Shown: positions 1-7,008 of the stretch, piece by piece
Numbering within the stretch: position 1 is the first letter of the stretch
Layout of the letters: the number at the start of each line of letters is the position of its first letter
Assembly (NCBI RefSeq): GCF_900102525.1
Contig: NZ_FNBZ01000007.1
Location: forward strand, 186,001 to 250,000
Direction of reading: 5' to 3'
Length of the DNA stretch: 64,000 bases
Source: Allobosea robiniae
GTDB taxonomy: Bacteria; Pseudomonadota; Alphaproteobacteria; Rhizobiales; Beijerinckiaceae
Position numbers and translations under genes: made by a program
Notes under the pieces: generated by a model
What the model was told of the DNA's origin: nothing
Databases searched by the model: none
Seen by the model: the letters and a program-made list of their open reading frames with translations, nothing else

Positions 1-245
1 TCATCGGCGCGATCGGCCTCGCCGCCGGCAAGCGTAAGGTCACGCTCCCGGCCGACCTCGCGGTCGATACCGAGGTCGATCTCGGCACGACCGATGGTGC
101 CTATTTCCTGCAGGCGCGCCTGCGCGTCAGCCTGCCCGGTGTCGATCGCGAACTGGCGCAGAGCCTCGTCGAGGAAGCCCACCAGACCTGCCCGTACTCG
201 AAGGCGACGCGCGGCAACATCAACGTGGAGCTGAGCCTGGTCTGA
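1..245 (+). CDS. ohr: Organic hydroperoxide resistance protein (Ohr/OsmC family), C-terminal part
   Basis: The window opens inside this gene; about 80 C-terminal residues are visible, read in the frame whose codons begin at position 3, ending at TGA 243-245. Ohr enzymes are small cytoplasmic dithiol peroxidases that reduce organic and lipid hydroperoxides. The visible part has the family's second-half signature: a VDLG stretch, LPGVD, then the second catalytic cysteine in CPYSKATRGNI followed by a short beta-strand end. The first catalytic cysteine lies outside the window, so completeness cannot be judged. The symbol follows the family, since OsmC paralogues share the second motif. Confidence 0.85.
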   Translation, partial: IGAIGLAAGKRKVTLPADLAVDTEVDLGTTDGAYFLQARLRVSLPGVDRELAQSLVEEAHQTCPYSKATRGNINVELSLV

Positions 246-272
246 CAAGGCCGCCGGCATGGAGGTGATGAC

Positions 273-416
273 ATGAGCATCATTCGCAAACGGAAGATTG
301 CCTTCATCCTGCTGGCGATCGTCGCGCTGGCCGCCGTGCCCTGCGCCTGGGACGCGAGCGATCCTAATGTCGCATCCTGGCTCCCGGCCGTGTTCTCGAC
401 ACTGGTCGGCTCCTAG
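273..416 (+). CDS. Small membrane or secreted peptide, 47 residues
   Basis: A 47-residue open frame starts with ATG at 273, behind a very strong ribosome-binding sequence (GGAGGTGAT, spaced three bases before the ATG), and stops with TAG at 414-416. The product has a basic N-terminus (RKRK) followed by a hydrophobic stretch of roughly 17 residues, then a short polar tail containing Trp and Asp. This fits a single-pass inner-membrane peptide or an uncleaved signal anchor. It lies 27 bases after the ohr stop, so it may be co-transcribed with it. No family was recognised; the call rests on the ribosome-binding site and the amino-acid pattern. Confidence 0.5.
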   Translation: MSIIRKRKIAFILLAIVALAAVPCAWDASDPNVASWLPAVFSTLVGS

Positions 417-555
417 CCGCAGCTAGGCGGGCCGGGCGTCAAGTAAGCGCCCGGCACCGCTCGATACGGTTTTCGGAGCTTCGCCGGAGCCTGTCCGGCG
501 GCTATGAGAAACCCTTGTTGCGAGGCGCCGGTCGGCGGAAGCGGAAAGTTCGGAC

Positions 556-1296
556 ATGGAGCATGTCGACCACATCCTGATCGTCGATGACGACCGCGAA
601 ATCCGCGATCTCGTATCGAGCTATCTCGCGAAGAACGGGCTTCGGACCTCGACCGCCGCGGACGGGCGGCAGATGCGCAGCTTCCTCGACGCCAACAGCG
701 TCGACCTCATCGTGCTCGACGTGATGATGCCGGGCCAGGATGGGCTCGCCCTCTGCCGCGAATTGCGCGCCGGCAAGCACAAGGCGACGCCGATCCTGAT
801 GCTGACCGCCCGCAGCGACGAGATGGATCGCGTCATCGGGCTGGAGATGGGCGCCGACGACTATCTCTCGAAGCCCTTTGCCGCCCGTGAATTGCTGGCG
901 CGCATCAATGCCGTGCTGCGGCGGACCCGGATGCTGCCGCCGAACCTGCAGATCAGCGAAGCCGGCCAGATCCTGACCTTCGGGACATGGCGGCTCGACA
1001 CGGTGCGCCGACATCTCCTCGATGCGCAGGGCACGGAAGTCGCGCTGAGCGGCGCCGAATACCGGCTGCTGCGCGTGTTCATCGACCATCCCCAGCGCGT
1101 GCTCAATCGCGACCAGCTCCTGAACCTGACGCAGGGGCGCGACGCCGAACTGTTCGACCGCTCGATCGACCTGCTGGTCAGCCGCCTGCGCCAGCGGCTC
1201 GGCGACGACGCGCGCGAGCCGACCTATATCAAGACGGTGCGCAGCGAAGGCTATGTCCTCTCGGTCCCCGTCGAGATCACGGAGCCCCGGTCGTGA
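556..1296 (+). CDS. OmpR/PhoB-family response regulator
   Basis: A 246-residue DNA-binding response regulator. Residues 1-120 form a receiver domain with the acidic pair in VDDD, the phospho-acceptor Asp in VLDVMMPG, Thr in MLTAR and Lys in SKPF. Residues 145-240 form a winged-helix trans_reg_C domain (SGAEYRLLRVF, DRSIDLLVSRLRQRLGDD, IKTVRSEGYVL). Its stop overlaps the GTG start of the sensor kinase next to it, so the two are translated together and are almost certainly cognate partners. The signal is unknown; the OmpR/EnvZ-like architecture suggests control of envelope or porin genes, which is inference only. Confidence 0.93.
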   Translation: MEHVDHILIVDDDREIRDLVSSYLAKNGLRTSTAADGRQMRSFLDANSVDLIVLDVMMPGQDGLALCRELRAGKHKATPILMLTARSDEMDRVIGLEMGADDYLSKPFAARELLARINAVLRRTRMLPPNLQISEAGQILTFGTWRLDTVRRHLLDAQGTEVALSGAEYRLLRVFIDHPQRVLNRDQLLNLTQGRDAELFDRSIDLLVSRLRQRLGDDAREPTYIKTVRSEGYVLSVPVEITEPRS

Positions 1297-2618
1297 CCGC
1301 GGCTGCCGCCTTCCGCGTGCTGCCCCGGAGCCTGCGCGCCCGCCTGTTCCTGATCCTGCTCGCGGGGCTGGCGATCGCCTATGGCCTCTCCTTCAGCGTG
1401 CTCTATGCCGAGCGCACCATGGCAGCCAAGGCGGTGATGTTCCGCACGCTGGAGAACGACGTCGCGACCTCGATCGCGGTTCTCGACCGGACGCCGGCAG
1501 CCGAGCGGCCGGAACTACTCGAATGGCTGAGCCGCAGCAACTACAGCCTCGCTCTGGGGCCGGGGCTTGCCGGCGTGCCCAACACCTCGGGTCACGGCCG
1601 CGAGATCGCGGCCAAGTTGGAGAGTGCCGCGGGAACGCGCTTTCCGCTGCGGGTCGAGGCCATCCCGGGCGAAGAGGGTCGCCTCCAGGCCCATCTCGCC
1701 TTGAGCGACGGCAGCCCGCTGACCATCGAGATCACACCGCGCGGCATCATGCCGGTCGCCGACTGGCTGCCCTATGTCCTGGTCGCGCAGATGATCCTGC
1801 TACTGGCCTGCACTTGGTTTGCGGTCCGGCAGGCGATCCGTCCGCTCGGCGAGTTCGCCGCCGCCGCCGACGCGCTCGACCCCAACGCGAAGAGCCCGCC
1901 TCTCAGCGAAGCCGGGCCCAGCGAAGTCGCCCACGCCGCCCGGGCCTTCAACGCGATGCGCGACCGGATCGCGCATTATCTCGAAGAGCGCGTGCAGATC
2001 CTGGCGGCGATCTCGCATGACCTGCAGACGCCGATCACCCGCATGCGGCTGCGTGCCGATCTGGCCGACGACACGCCCGAGAGGGACAAGCTCGTCAACG
2101 ACCTCCGCGAGATCGAGCGGCTGGTGCAGGACGGCATCGCCTATGCGCGCAGCGCCCATAGCAGCGGCGAGAAGAAGACGCGCATCGACCTCACCTCCTT
2201 CGTCGACAGCATCGCCTATGATTATCAGGATACCGGCAAGGCGGTGTCCGTATCGGGTCAGATCGAAGGGGTCGCCTCGACCAAGCCGCATGCGCTGCGG
2301 CGCATCCTGTCAAACTTCATCGACAATGCCCTGAAATTCGCGGGCGCTGCGGAAATCGCGGTGGAGCGCAGAGACGGCGGCGCGATCGCGATCACGGTGC
2401 TGGATCGCGGCCCCGGCATTCCCGAGGAGATGCTGGCCGCTTCCATGCAGCCTTTCTTCCGGCTTGAGCTGTCGCGCAACCGCGAGACCGGCGGAACCGG
2501 GCTCGGCCTCGCCATCGCCCAGCAACTGGCCGCGACGATCGGCGGCTCGGTCAGGCTCAGCAACAGAGCCGAAGGTGGTTTGGCCGCGGAAGTGATCATT
2601 CCTGACGCCAGGCGTTGA
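1293..2618 (+). CDS. EnvZ-like sensor histidine kinase
   Basis: A 441-residue membrane kinase. It starts at GTG 1293, which overlaps the regulator's TGA; a longer open frame continues upstream but only reads through the regulator gene. Two membrane segments (about residues 20-40 and 155-175) bracket a periplasmic loop of about 115 residues. A HAMP linker follows, then the dimerisation helix with the phosphorylated His in AAISHDLQTPITR, and an ATPase domain with N box (NFIDNALKFA), G1 (DRGPGIP) and G2 (GTGLGLAI). The order HAMP-HisKA-HATPase places it with EnvZ-type kinases that phosphorylate and dephosphorylate the adjacent OmpR-like regulator. Confidence 0.92.
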   Translation: MTAAAAFRVLPRSLRARLFLILLAGLAIAYGLSFSVLYAERTMAAKAVMFRTLENDVATSIAVLDRTPAAERPELLEWLSRSNYSLALGPGLAGVPNTSGHGREIAAKLESAAGTRFPLRVEAIPGEEGRLQAHLALSDGSPLTIEITPRGIMPVADWLPYVLVAQMILLLACTWFAVRQAIRPLGEFAAAADALDPNAKSPPLSEAGPSEVAHAARAFNAMRDRIAHYLEERVQILAAISHDLQTPITRMRLRADLADDTPERDKLVNDLREIERLVQDGIAYARSAHSSGEKKTRIDLTSFVDSIAYDYQDTGKAVSVSGQIEGVASTKPHALRRILSNFIDNALKFAGAAEIAVERRDGGAIAITVLDRGPGIPEEMLAASMQPFFRLELSRNRETGGTGLGLAIAQQLAATIGGSVRLSNRAEGGLAAEVIIPDARR

Positions 2619-2806
2619 TTATTGGCGTTTTTCATTGACCACCAACCTTGTAGATGCTTCCAGCAGCGATGGAAACGCAAGTTGGCCTTCCGCCCGGCTG
2701 TCCGCTTCCTGACAGAGATGACATGGCTGTGGCGCTTATGTCTTGTCGCTTTTCGCAAAGCTGCTGCAGGGGAGGTCTGGCCCGACGCCGAGTCAGGTAA
2801 TTGGCG

Positions 2807-3388
2807 TTACCGGCTGCGTCTTAGGCTCCCCAAGGCCAGGTCGGCAGTGTCGCTGAGTTGAGAATCTTTAGCGCCGCCGCGGGCCGCCACCTTGAGGCCC
2901 GAGCGCAGGATCAGCAACATACGGGCGGCGCTAACGGGGTCGATCTCTGTGTCGAGCTCACCGGCCTCCACTCCAGCGCGAACGCGAGCCGCGAATGCCG
3001 CAACGACGGCCGTGGCGGCAGCATCGTTCAGGGCATTGATCTCAGGGTCCGAGCGGCTGAACTCGACGATCGACCCGACACCCAGGCAGCCGCTCTCAAT
3101 CTCGTCGCTGGAACCTAGGCCCACGAGCAGAGCCGCTTTGATGCTTTCGGCAGGCGTCCCTTTCGCGAGAGCCTCGAGCATCAGCGCCAAGGAGCCGGCA
3201 TTGTATTTGCGGAGAGCCTCAAGAAACAGGCCGCGCTTGTCTCCGAAGGCGCCGTACAGGCTTTGCCGGCCGATTCCGATGCCTTTGATCAAGTCACTCG
3301 TCGAGGCCGCTTCGAACCCCTGGCGCGCGAACACCCTGATAGCACTGGCGATCGCTTCTTCCCGGTCGAACTCCGAAGGTCTGGCCAT
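2807..3388 (-). CDS. TetR/AcrR-family transcriptional repressor
   Basis: A 193-residue regulator with an N-terminal TetR helix-turn-helix (REEAIASAIRVFARQGFEAA, TSDLIKGIGIGRQSLYGAFG) and a C-terminal ligand-binding domain of the kind paired with short-chain dehydrogenases or reductases. It is transcribed away from the SDR gene at 3495 and shares a control region rich in ATCAGTC/GACTGAT motifs. The expected behaviour is repression of both genes, relieved by an unknown small electrophile or metabolite. The ligand cannot be deduced. Start ATG at 3388 gives a normal TetR N-terminus. Confidence 0.9.
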   Translation of the reverse strand: MARPSEFDREEAIASAIRVFARQGFEAASTSDLIKGIGIGRQSLYGAFGDKRGLFLEALRKYNAGSLALMLEALAKGTPAESIKAALLVGLGSSDEIESGCLGVGSIVEFSRSDPEINALNDAAATAVVAAFAARVRAGVEAGELDTEIDPVSAARMLLILRSGLKVAARGGAKDSQLSDTADLALGSLRRSR

Positions 3389-3407
3389 AACCCTCTCTAC
3401 AAATTGT

Positions 3408-3479
3408 TGATCGATCAGTCCAGAATATTCTTGACTGATTGGTCCATAACGACGAAAGGATTTTGGATCAATCAGTCAA
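3408..3479. promoter_or_regulatory. Divergent TetR/SDR operator region
   Basis: Between the divergent starts there are three copies of ATCAGTC or its complement. 3431-3445 and 3465-3479 form an inverted repeat matching at 14 of 15 bases, and 3408-3422 carries another half (GATCGATCAGTCCA). The layout is typical of an autoregulatory TetR operator controlling both directions. The SDR ribosome-binding site (GGAGG) lies just downstream. Confidence 0.7.
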
Positions 3480-3494
3480 TAATGGAGGTTCTCG

Positions 3495-4232
3495 ATGAAT
3501 GCCGCTATTTCCCCCTCAGCGCCGGCCCTGATTTTTGGCGGCGCCCGCGGCATGGGAGCAGCTATCGTGCGTCGCCTCGCGGCCGAGGGACGTCCTGTCG
3601 CCTTCACCTATGTCAGCGCGCCGGAGCGGGCTGCCACCCTCGTCCAGGCCGTTGAAACGGGCGGAGGGGCCGGGCTCGCCATCCGTGCGGACAGCGCCGA
3701 TCCCGAGGACGTGCGCCTGGCTGTCGAGACCGCTATCGAGCGCTTCGGCAAGCCAGGGGTGCTCGTGATCAATGCGGGCATCCTCATGAGTGGCGCCATC
3801 GATCAATTCGCGATGGATGACTTTGACCGCATGCTCGCCGTCAATGTGCGCGGCGTGTTCGCCGCGATCCGCTACAGCGCCCCACATTTGTTGGACGGCG
3901 GCCGGATCGTCACCATCGGAAGCAATACCGCCGACCGCATCGGCTCTCCCGCTTCCAGCGTCTACGCCATGACAAAGGCCGCCGTCGCTCAGCTGGTGCG
4001 CGGCGCCGCGCTCGACTTGGCCCCCCGCCAAATCACCATCAACAACGTACAGCCTGGTCCGGTCGAAACTGATATGACCGCCGACCTCATGGCGTACATC
4101 GCTCCCAAGCTGCCGCTGGGTCGTATTGGCAAACCGGAAGAGATTGCCGACCTCGTCGCCTGGCTGACTAGCCCCGCCGCTGGTTACATGACCGGCGCCA
4201 GCCTGACCATCGATGGCGGATGGACCGCCTGA
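3495..4232 (+). CDS. Short-chain dehydrogenase/reductase (SDR)
   Basis: A 245-residue classical SDR of the FabG-like group. The Rossmann cofactor motif is GGARGMGAAIV near the N-terminus; NAG in VINAGIL and the catalytic Ser and YxxxK (VYAMTKAAV) are present, with PGPVETDM and the conserved C-terminal MTGASLTIDGGW. The enzyme should use NAD(P)H to reduce a carbonyl or oxidise an alcohol; the substrate is not evident. A GGAGG ribosome-binding site precedes ATG 3495. Divergent pairing with the TetR gene indicates inducible expression. Confidence 0.92.
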   Translation: MNAAISPSAPALIFGGARGMGAAIVRRLAAEGRPVAFTYVSAPERAATLVQAVETGGGAGLAIRADSADPEDVRLAVETAIERFGKPGVLVINAGILMSGAIDQFAMDDFDRMLAVNVRGVFAAIRYSAPHLLDGGRIVTIGSNTADRIGSPASSVYAMTKAAVAQLVRGAALDLAPRQITINNVQPGPVETDMTADLMAYIAPKLPLGRIGKPEEIADLVAWLTSPAAGYMTGASLTIDGGWTA

Positions 4233-4308
4233 TCTGCCTTATGGCGCATTCGATTGCCTTCCGAATGCGCCGTTCGCAGATCACAGGCCAGACATGCCCT
4301 AACACATA

Positions 4309-4350
4309 GTCCGCTTTCGGGCAGGGGCCCAATGTCTGGCATTGGCGCAG
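4309..4350 (+). repeat. Direct repeat copy 1 (42 bp, flanks the 4523-5710 gene)
   Basis: This 42-bp block begins with a 14-bp sequence (GTCCGCTTTCGGGC) and ends with TGGCGCAG. The copy at 5882-5923 has the same length and orientation and matches at 31 of 42 bases, with the ends conserved and the centre diverged. Similar GTCCGCTTTCGGGC-type intergenic sequences are scattered in some alphaproteobacterial genomes. Confidence 0.6.
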
Positions 4351-4374
4351 GGGCGACGGATCGGGCCGTCTGCC

Positions 4375-4400
4375 CTGGCGTCCCAGATGAGTGGCGAACG
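4375..4400. other. Candidate degenerate attachment site resembling the tRNA-Arg 3' end
   Basis: CTGGCGTCCC at 4375-4384 is identical to 26671-26680, the 3' end of the tRNA-Arg gene that bounds the element on the right, in the same orientation. Over 26 positions the two agree at about 19, including a second block, CGAAC. An integrated element leaves such a duplication at its far end. The identity is short, so chance is not excluded. If real, the element would span about 22.3 kb and include the 395-residue gene at 4523. Confidence 0.25.
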
Positions 4401-4522
4401 GAAGTCGCGCCAACCCAGTCGCTCAGTAAGCCGGCATCGACAATGCCGTCGTCATCGGCGGCAGTACCTTCTACTCAGGCATCGACGCCGTTAGGCGAGC
4501 CAGGCGTTGCGCCCAAACATCC

Positions 4523-5710
4523 TCAAACTGGGCGAATCTTGCGCAGCTTGCTGGCCAAGCTTGGCCGCCCGACAGCCGCGGCCCCATCTATTATAGCGTC
4601 GAGCAGGTTCGTCTTTGACATGATGTGGTGAACGAGCTCCCAGCGGGAGCGCGCAACCCGGTGCTCTTCGAGTGTGCGGTCGAGATATTGGTCATAGTGC
4701 TCGCCCTTCACTCGGTCGCGACCGATGTAGAACACGACTTGGAGGTCCGCGAACTCTTCGGGTGTCAGAAGCTGGAGGGTGGCGTCGTCCAGCTCACGCG
4801 CGATCCGCGCCTCTTCCGAGAACTTGGCCCAGTCCCGATCGAAATAGTCCATACCGAGATCGTCGGGGTCATAAGGCTTGACTGGGTGCGCGTTGGCCCA
4901 GAGATCAAGCGCCGCGACAGCCTTGTTGTCACTGAGGTGGCGAAGCTCCGACTCCAAGCCGACCGAGGCTGCGAGCGGGCGAGACTTCCGGATCGCAGTA
5001 ACTGCAGCTGAGAACTTGCGGCTGCTTAAACCGAAGCGCTCCATGGCCTCCCGCTTCCTGTCGTCGAAGCTCGGCTCGCGCCACGTCGCGTGGTCACCAA
5101 TAATGCTCGTGATTGTTACGAGGTCTGCCCGCGAGCACTCGTCGGTGTGCGTGCCGGTCGGCCGTTCCTCCTCCAGATCGAAGAGGCGCGTCTTGATGCG
5201 CTCCAGGATCGCGCTCATCGCGTCGATGCTGTGCCGGATTAAAGGAAGGTTCACGACCGCGAGCCCATCGAGGCTTCTGCCGCCATCCCGGTTCACTGCG
5301 TAGCGTAGCTCCTGGCCGTCCTGATCGATGTTCGCCAAGCTGACCACGAACGGCTCCAGCTCACCGATTAGCTGGTTGAGCCGCGCGTCGCCGATCTTCC
5401 CGTCGCGCAGATGCTGCCAATGCGATTGAATGTCGTGGTTGACCGGGTGGGCCCCCCCGATCATCCCCATCTTGTGCAGACGGTCGATGGCGAACTTGAG
5501 CGCAAGCTCCAGCCCATGGCGGCAGTTGTAGAGGATTGGCATCGCGAGTGTGTCGCGGCTTCCCATCAGACGCTTGTCGATCACCGCCGCGATCAGCTCG
5601 CGAGCGGCCTCCAGATAGCCGTCGACATAGTTGAGGGCGCTTCCCTGGACCCCCACGCACGCGTTCCACTGACTGTCGTGAATCGTCTCGAAGAATGGGT
5701 CAGTCGTCAT
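4523..5710 (-). CDS. Uncharacterised protein with HEPN-like N-terminal region
   Basis: I do not recognise this 395-residue protein by name. ATG 5710 is preferred (MTTDPFFETIHDSQW); a GTG 13 codons upstream is also in frame. Around residues 55-105 it has a YNCRHGLELALKFAI segment followed by a NHDIQSHWQHL segment, the RHxLEL...LK / HD(I/L)...W pattern seen in several HEPN-like helical families that often belong to abortive-infection proteins. The rest is acidic and helical, without nuclease motifs I can name. It stands alone between two 42-bp direct repeats and near the left edge of the phage-like element, a typical cargo position. A defence role is inference only. Confidence 0.6.
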   Translation of the reverse strand: MTTDPFFETIHDSQWNACVGVQGSALNYVDGYLEAARELIAAVIDKRLMGSRDTLAMPILYNCRHGLELALKFAIDRLHKMGMIGGAHPVNHDIQSHWQHLRDGKIGDARLNQLIGELEPFVVSLANIDQDGQELRYAVNRDGGRSLDGLAVVNLPLIRHSIDAMSAILERIKTRLFDLEEERPTGTHTDECSRADLVTITSIIGDHATWREPSFDDRKREAMERFGLSSRKFSAAVTAIRKSRPLAASVGLESELRHLSDNKAVAALDLWANAHPVKPYDPDDLGMDYFDRDWAKFSEEARIARELDDATLQLLTPEEFADLQVVFYIGRDRVKGEHYDQYLDRTLEEHRVARSRWELVHHIMSKTNLLDAIIDGAAAVGRPSLASKLRKIRPV

Positions 5711-5881
5711 TGCCCTGCCGATGCATAAGATGGTGGACGGCTCTGGCACATTACCGGCCCGAAACCATCGGGCCGCTCACGGCCAAGCTCGGCCTGTCCC
5801 ATTGAATCAGACCGGCTGCAAGCGGACTTTGCGAAGGACCGAGAGGGTCGATAACGGCCCATAGCGGGGCAGCGCCACTCG

Positions 5882-5923
5882 CGTCCGCTTTCGGGCGAGC
5901 ACCTTATGTCCGTTTCTGGCGCA
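5882..5923 (+). repeat. Direct repeat copy 2 (42 bp)
   Basis: This is the partner of 4309-4350 in the same orientation. The first 14 and last 8 bases are identical and 31 of 42 match overall. The pair brackets the lone 395-residue gene, which suggests either insertion by recombination between dispersed repeats or two ordinary members of an intergenic repeat family. Confidence 0.6.
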
Positions 5924-6126
5924 GACTTCGCATAGGCCTGCGCCCTTCAGCTTCCACCCCGCACTTGCGACCTAAGCGATCTTAGCTACCGATTACTCGC
6001 GCGGAACGACAAACTCGAATCTGATAAGGGTTGGTTATCAGATGTTAAAATTGAAAATTGCCCGAGTATCGGGTTGATGCCGGGTCACTATCTCGGACCC
6101 TTAGAGGTGCCCCGCGGAAACGAAAA

Positions 6127-6155
6127 TGGCCCGGCGCTGGTAGGCGACCGGGCCA
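6127..6155. terminator. Stem-loop, possible terminator for the 6198-6509 gene
   Basis: TGGCCCGG at 6127-6134 pairs with CCGGGCCA at 6148-6155 across a 13-base loop, with a run of A residues (AAAA) on the left side that would be a U run for minus-strand transcripts. It lies 43 bases past the stop of the minus-strand gene ending at 6198, so it could end that transcript. Confidence 0.45.
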
Positions 6156-6197
6156 AGTTCGTTGCTTTGTCGAGCGAGGCCGCTTGACAGAAAGATT

Positions 6198-6509
6198 CTA
6201 GCGATTCGAACGCGTACAACAAGATCTGGGGCCTTCGGGGGCGCCGATACCGAGCCTGCGCTTAAATACGGCCTTGGGCCGCTCTACCCCTGCCTCGCGC
6301 AGGCGCCGGAACGCGGCTTCCGCGATATCGGCGATCAACACCTCGGACAGCATGCCCGGCCGGGCCTGGCCCAGGCCGTCGGCCAAGGCGTCGACGATGG
6401 CGGCATCGAGTGCGGCCGCCTGCGCCGCCCGTGCCCGATGCTCTCGGGCACGGGCGGCGGCCTTGCGGCGGCGCTCGGCGGCTCTGGTGGCGGGATGGGT
6501 CTCGGTCAT
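6198..6509 (-). CDS. Small basic protein of unknown function
   Basis: A 103-residue product with a strongly basic, alanine/arginine-rich N-terminal helix (ERRRKAAARAREHRARAAQ), an acidic middle (LDAAIVDALADGLG) and a helical second half (LIADIAEAAFRRLREAG). The pattern suggests a DNA-binding or coiled regulatory protein. It is the leftmost minus-strand gene of phage-like character and is followed by a possible terminator at 6127. I recognise no family, and coding status rests on composition and position. Confidence 0.5.
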   Translation of the reverse strand: MTETHPATRAAERRRKAAARAREHRARAAQAAALDAAIVDALADGLGQARPGMLSEVLIADIAEAAFRRLREAGVERPKAVFKRRLGIGAPEGPRSCCTRSNR

Positions 6510-7008
6510 GCCGGGATCGTGCCTGAACCCTCGGAAAGGTACAAAACGCCGGGACGACGGCCCCGGCGAAACGCCTGGAAAGATCCCCTAGGCCCTTGGG
6601 CCTCTGCGGTCGGGAGCGGAGCTCCCGTTATGCTCTCCCCATCGTCCTGGTCAGCTGTCCTCTCTGATATGGGGGATCCCTAGAATTGGCCTCCGGCCCT
6701 TACTTAGAAATATAACGCGAAGCCGGAGGTTGATTTTTCGGCCAAAACCCCTTGCTGGCTTGGCTTTTCCGGCCATTCTCATTCCCCGCCCGGTCGCCCC
6801 TCAGGCGTTTCCAGCCGCCACGGAATGGCACGGTTCGGCGCTGAACCCGACATCGGGGCGAGGATGGCGCGAGCGGTCGCCGGCGAGCCCGAAAATCGGC
6901 ATGAAAAGGCGTCCAACAGGACTGAAACGGCGAAAACGGCCGTCACGAAGACAGCCGTTCTCGATCCCCGGTAAGGGGCGTCCTATCCGATTGTCTGGGC
7001 GATCCCGC
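6510..7008. other. Gene-free stretch with three hairpins downstream of the primase-helicase gene
   Basis: About 500 bases lie between two minus-strand genes without a credible frame. Three exact inverted repeats are present: 6590-6595 with 6598-6603 (loop of 2), 6611-6617 with 6621-6627 (loop of 3) and 6690-6697 with 6722-6729 (24-base AT-rich spacer with a TTAGAAATATAA core). The last is followed by a T run. Possible roles are a terminator pair for the primase gene, the small gene's promoter, or part of a replication origin. Confidence 0.5.

Larger units (their letters stand above)
5711..6197. other. Gene-free stretch between the 395-residue gene and the element
   Basis: No convincing reading frame is present on either strand. 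It holds the second 42-bp direct repeat (5882-5923), a locally AT-richer patch around 6010-6060 that contrasts with the surrounding GC-rich DNA, and an inverted repeat (6127-6134 with 6148-6155). Confidence 0.6.

Noticed and set aside
987-1292. In-frame upstream extension of the sensor kinase (open frame to 987)
   Set aside because: It overlaps the response-regulator gene in another frame; GTG 1293 overlaps its stop and gives a normal kinase N-terminus.
6194-6211. Further copy of the 22364/25807 motif (CGAATCGCTA on the minus strand)
   Set aside because: Only 10 bases match and it falls at the stop codon of a gene; probably coincidence.
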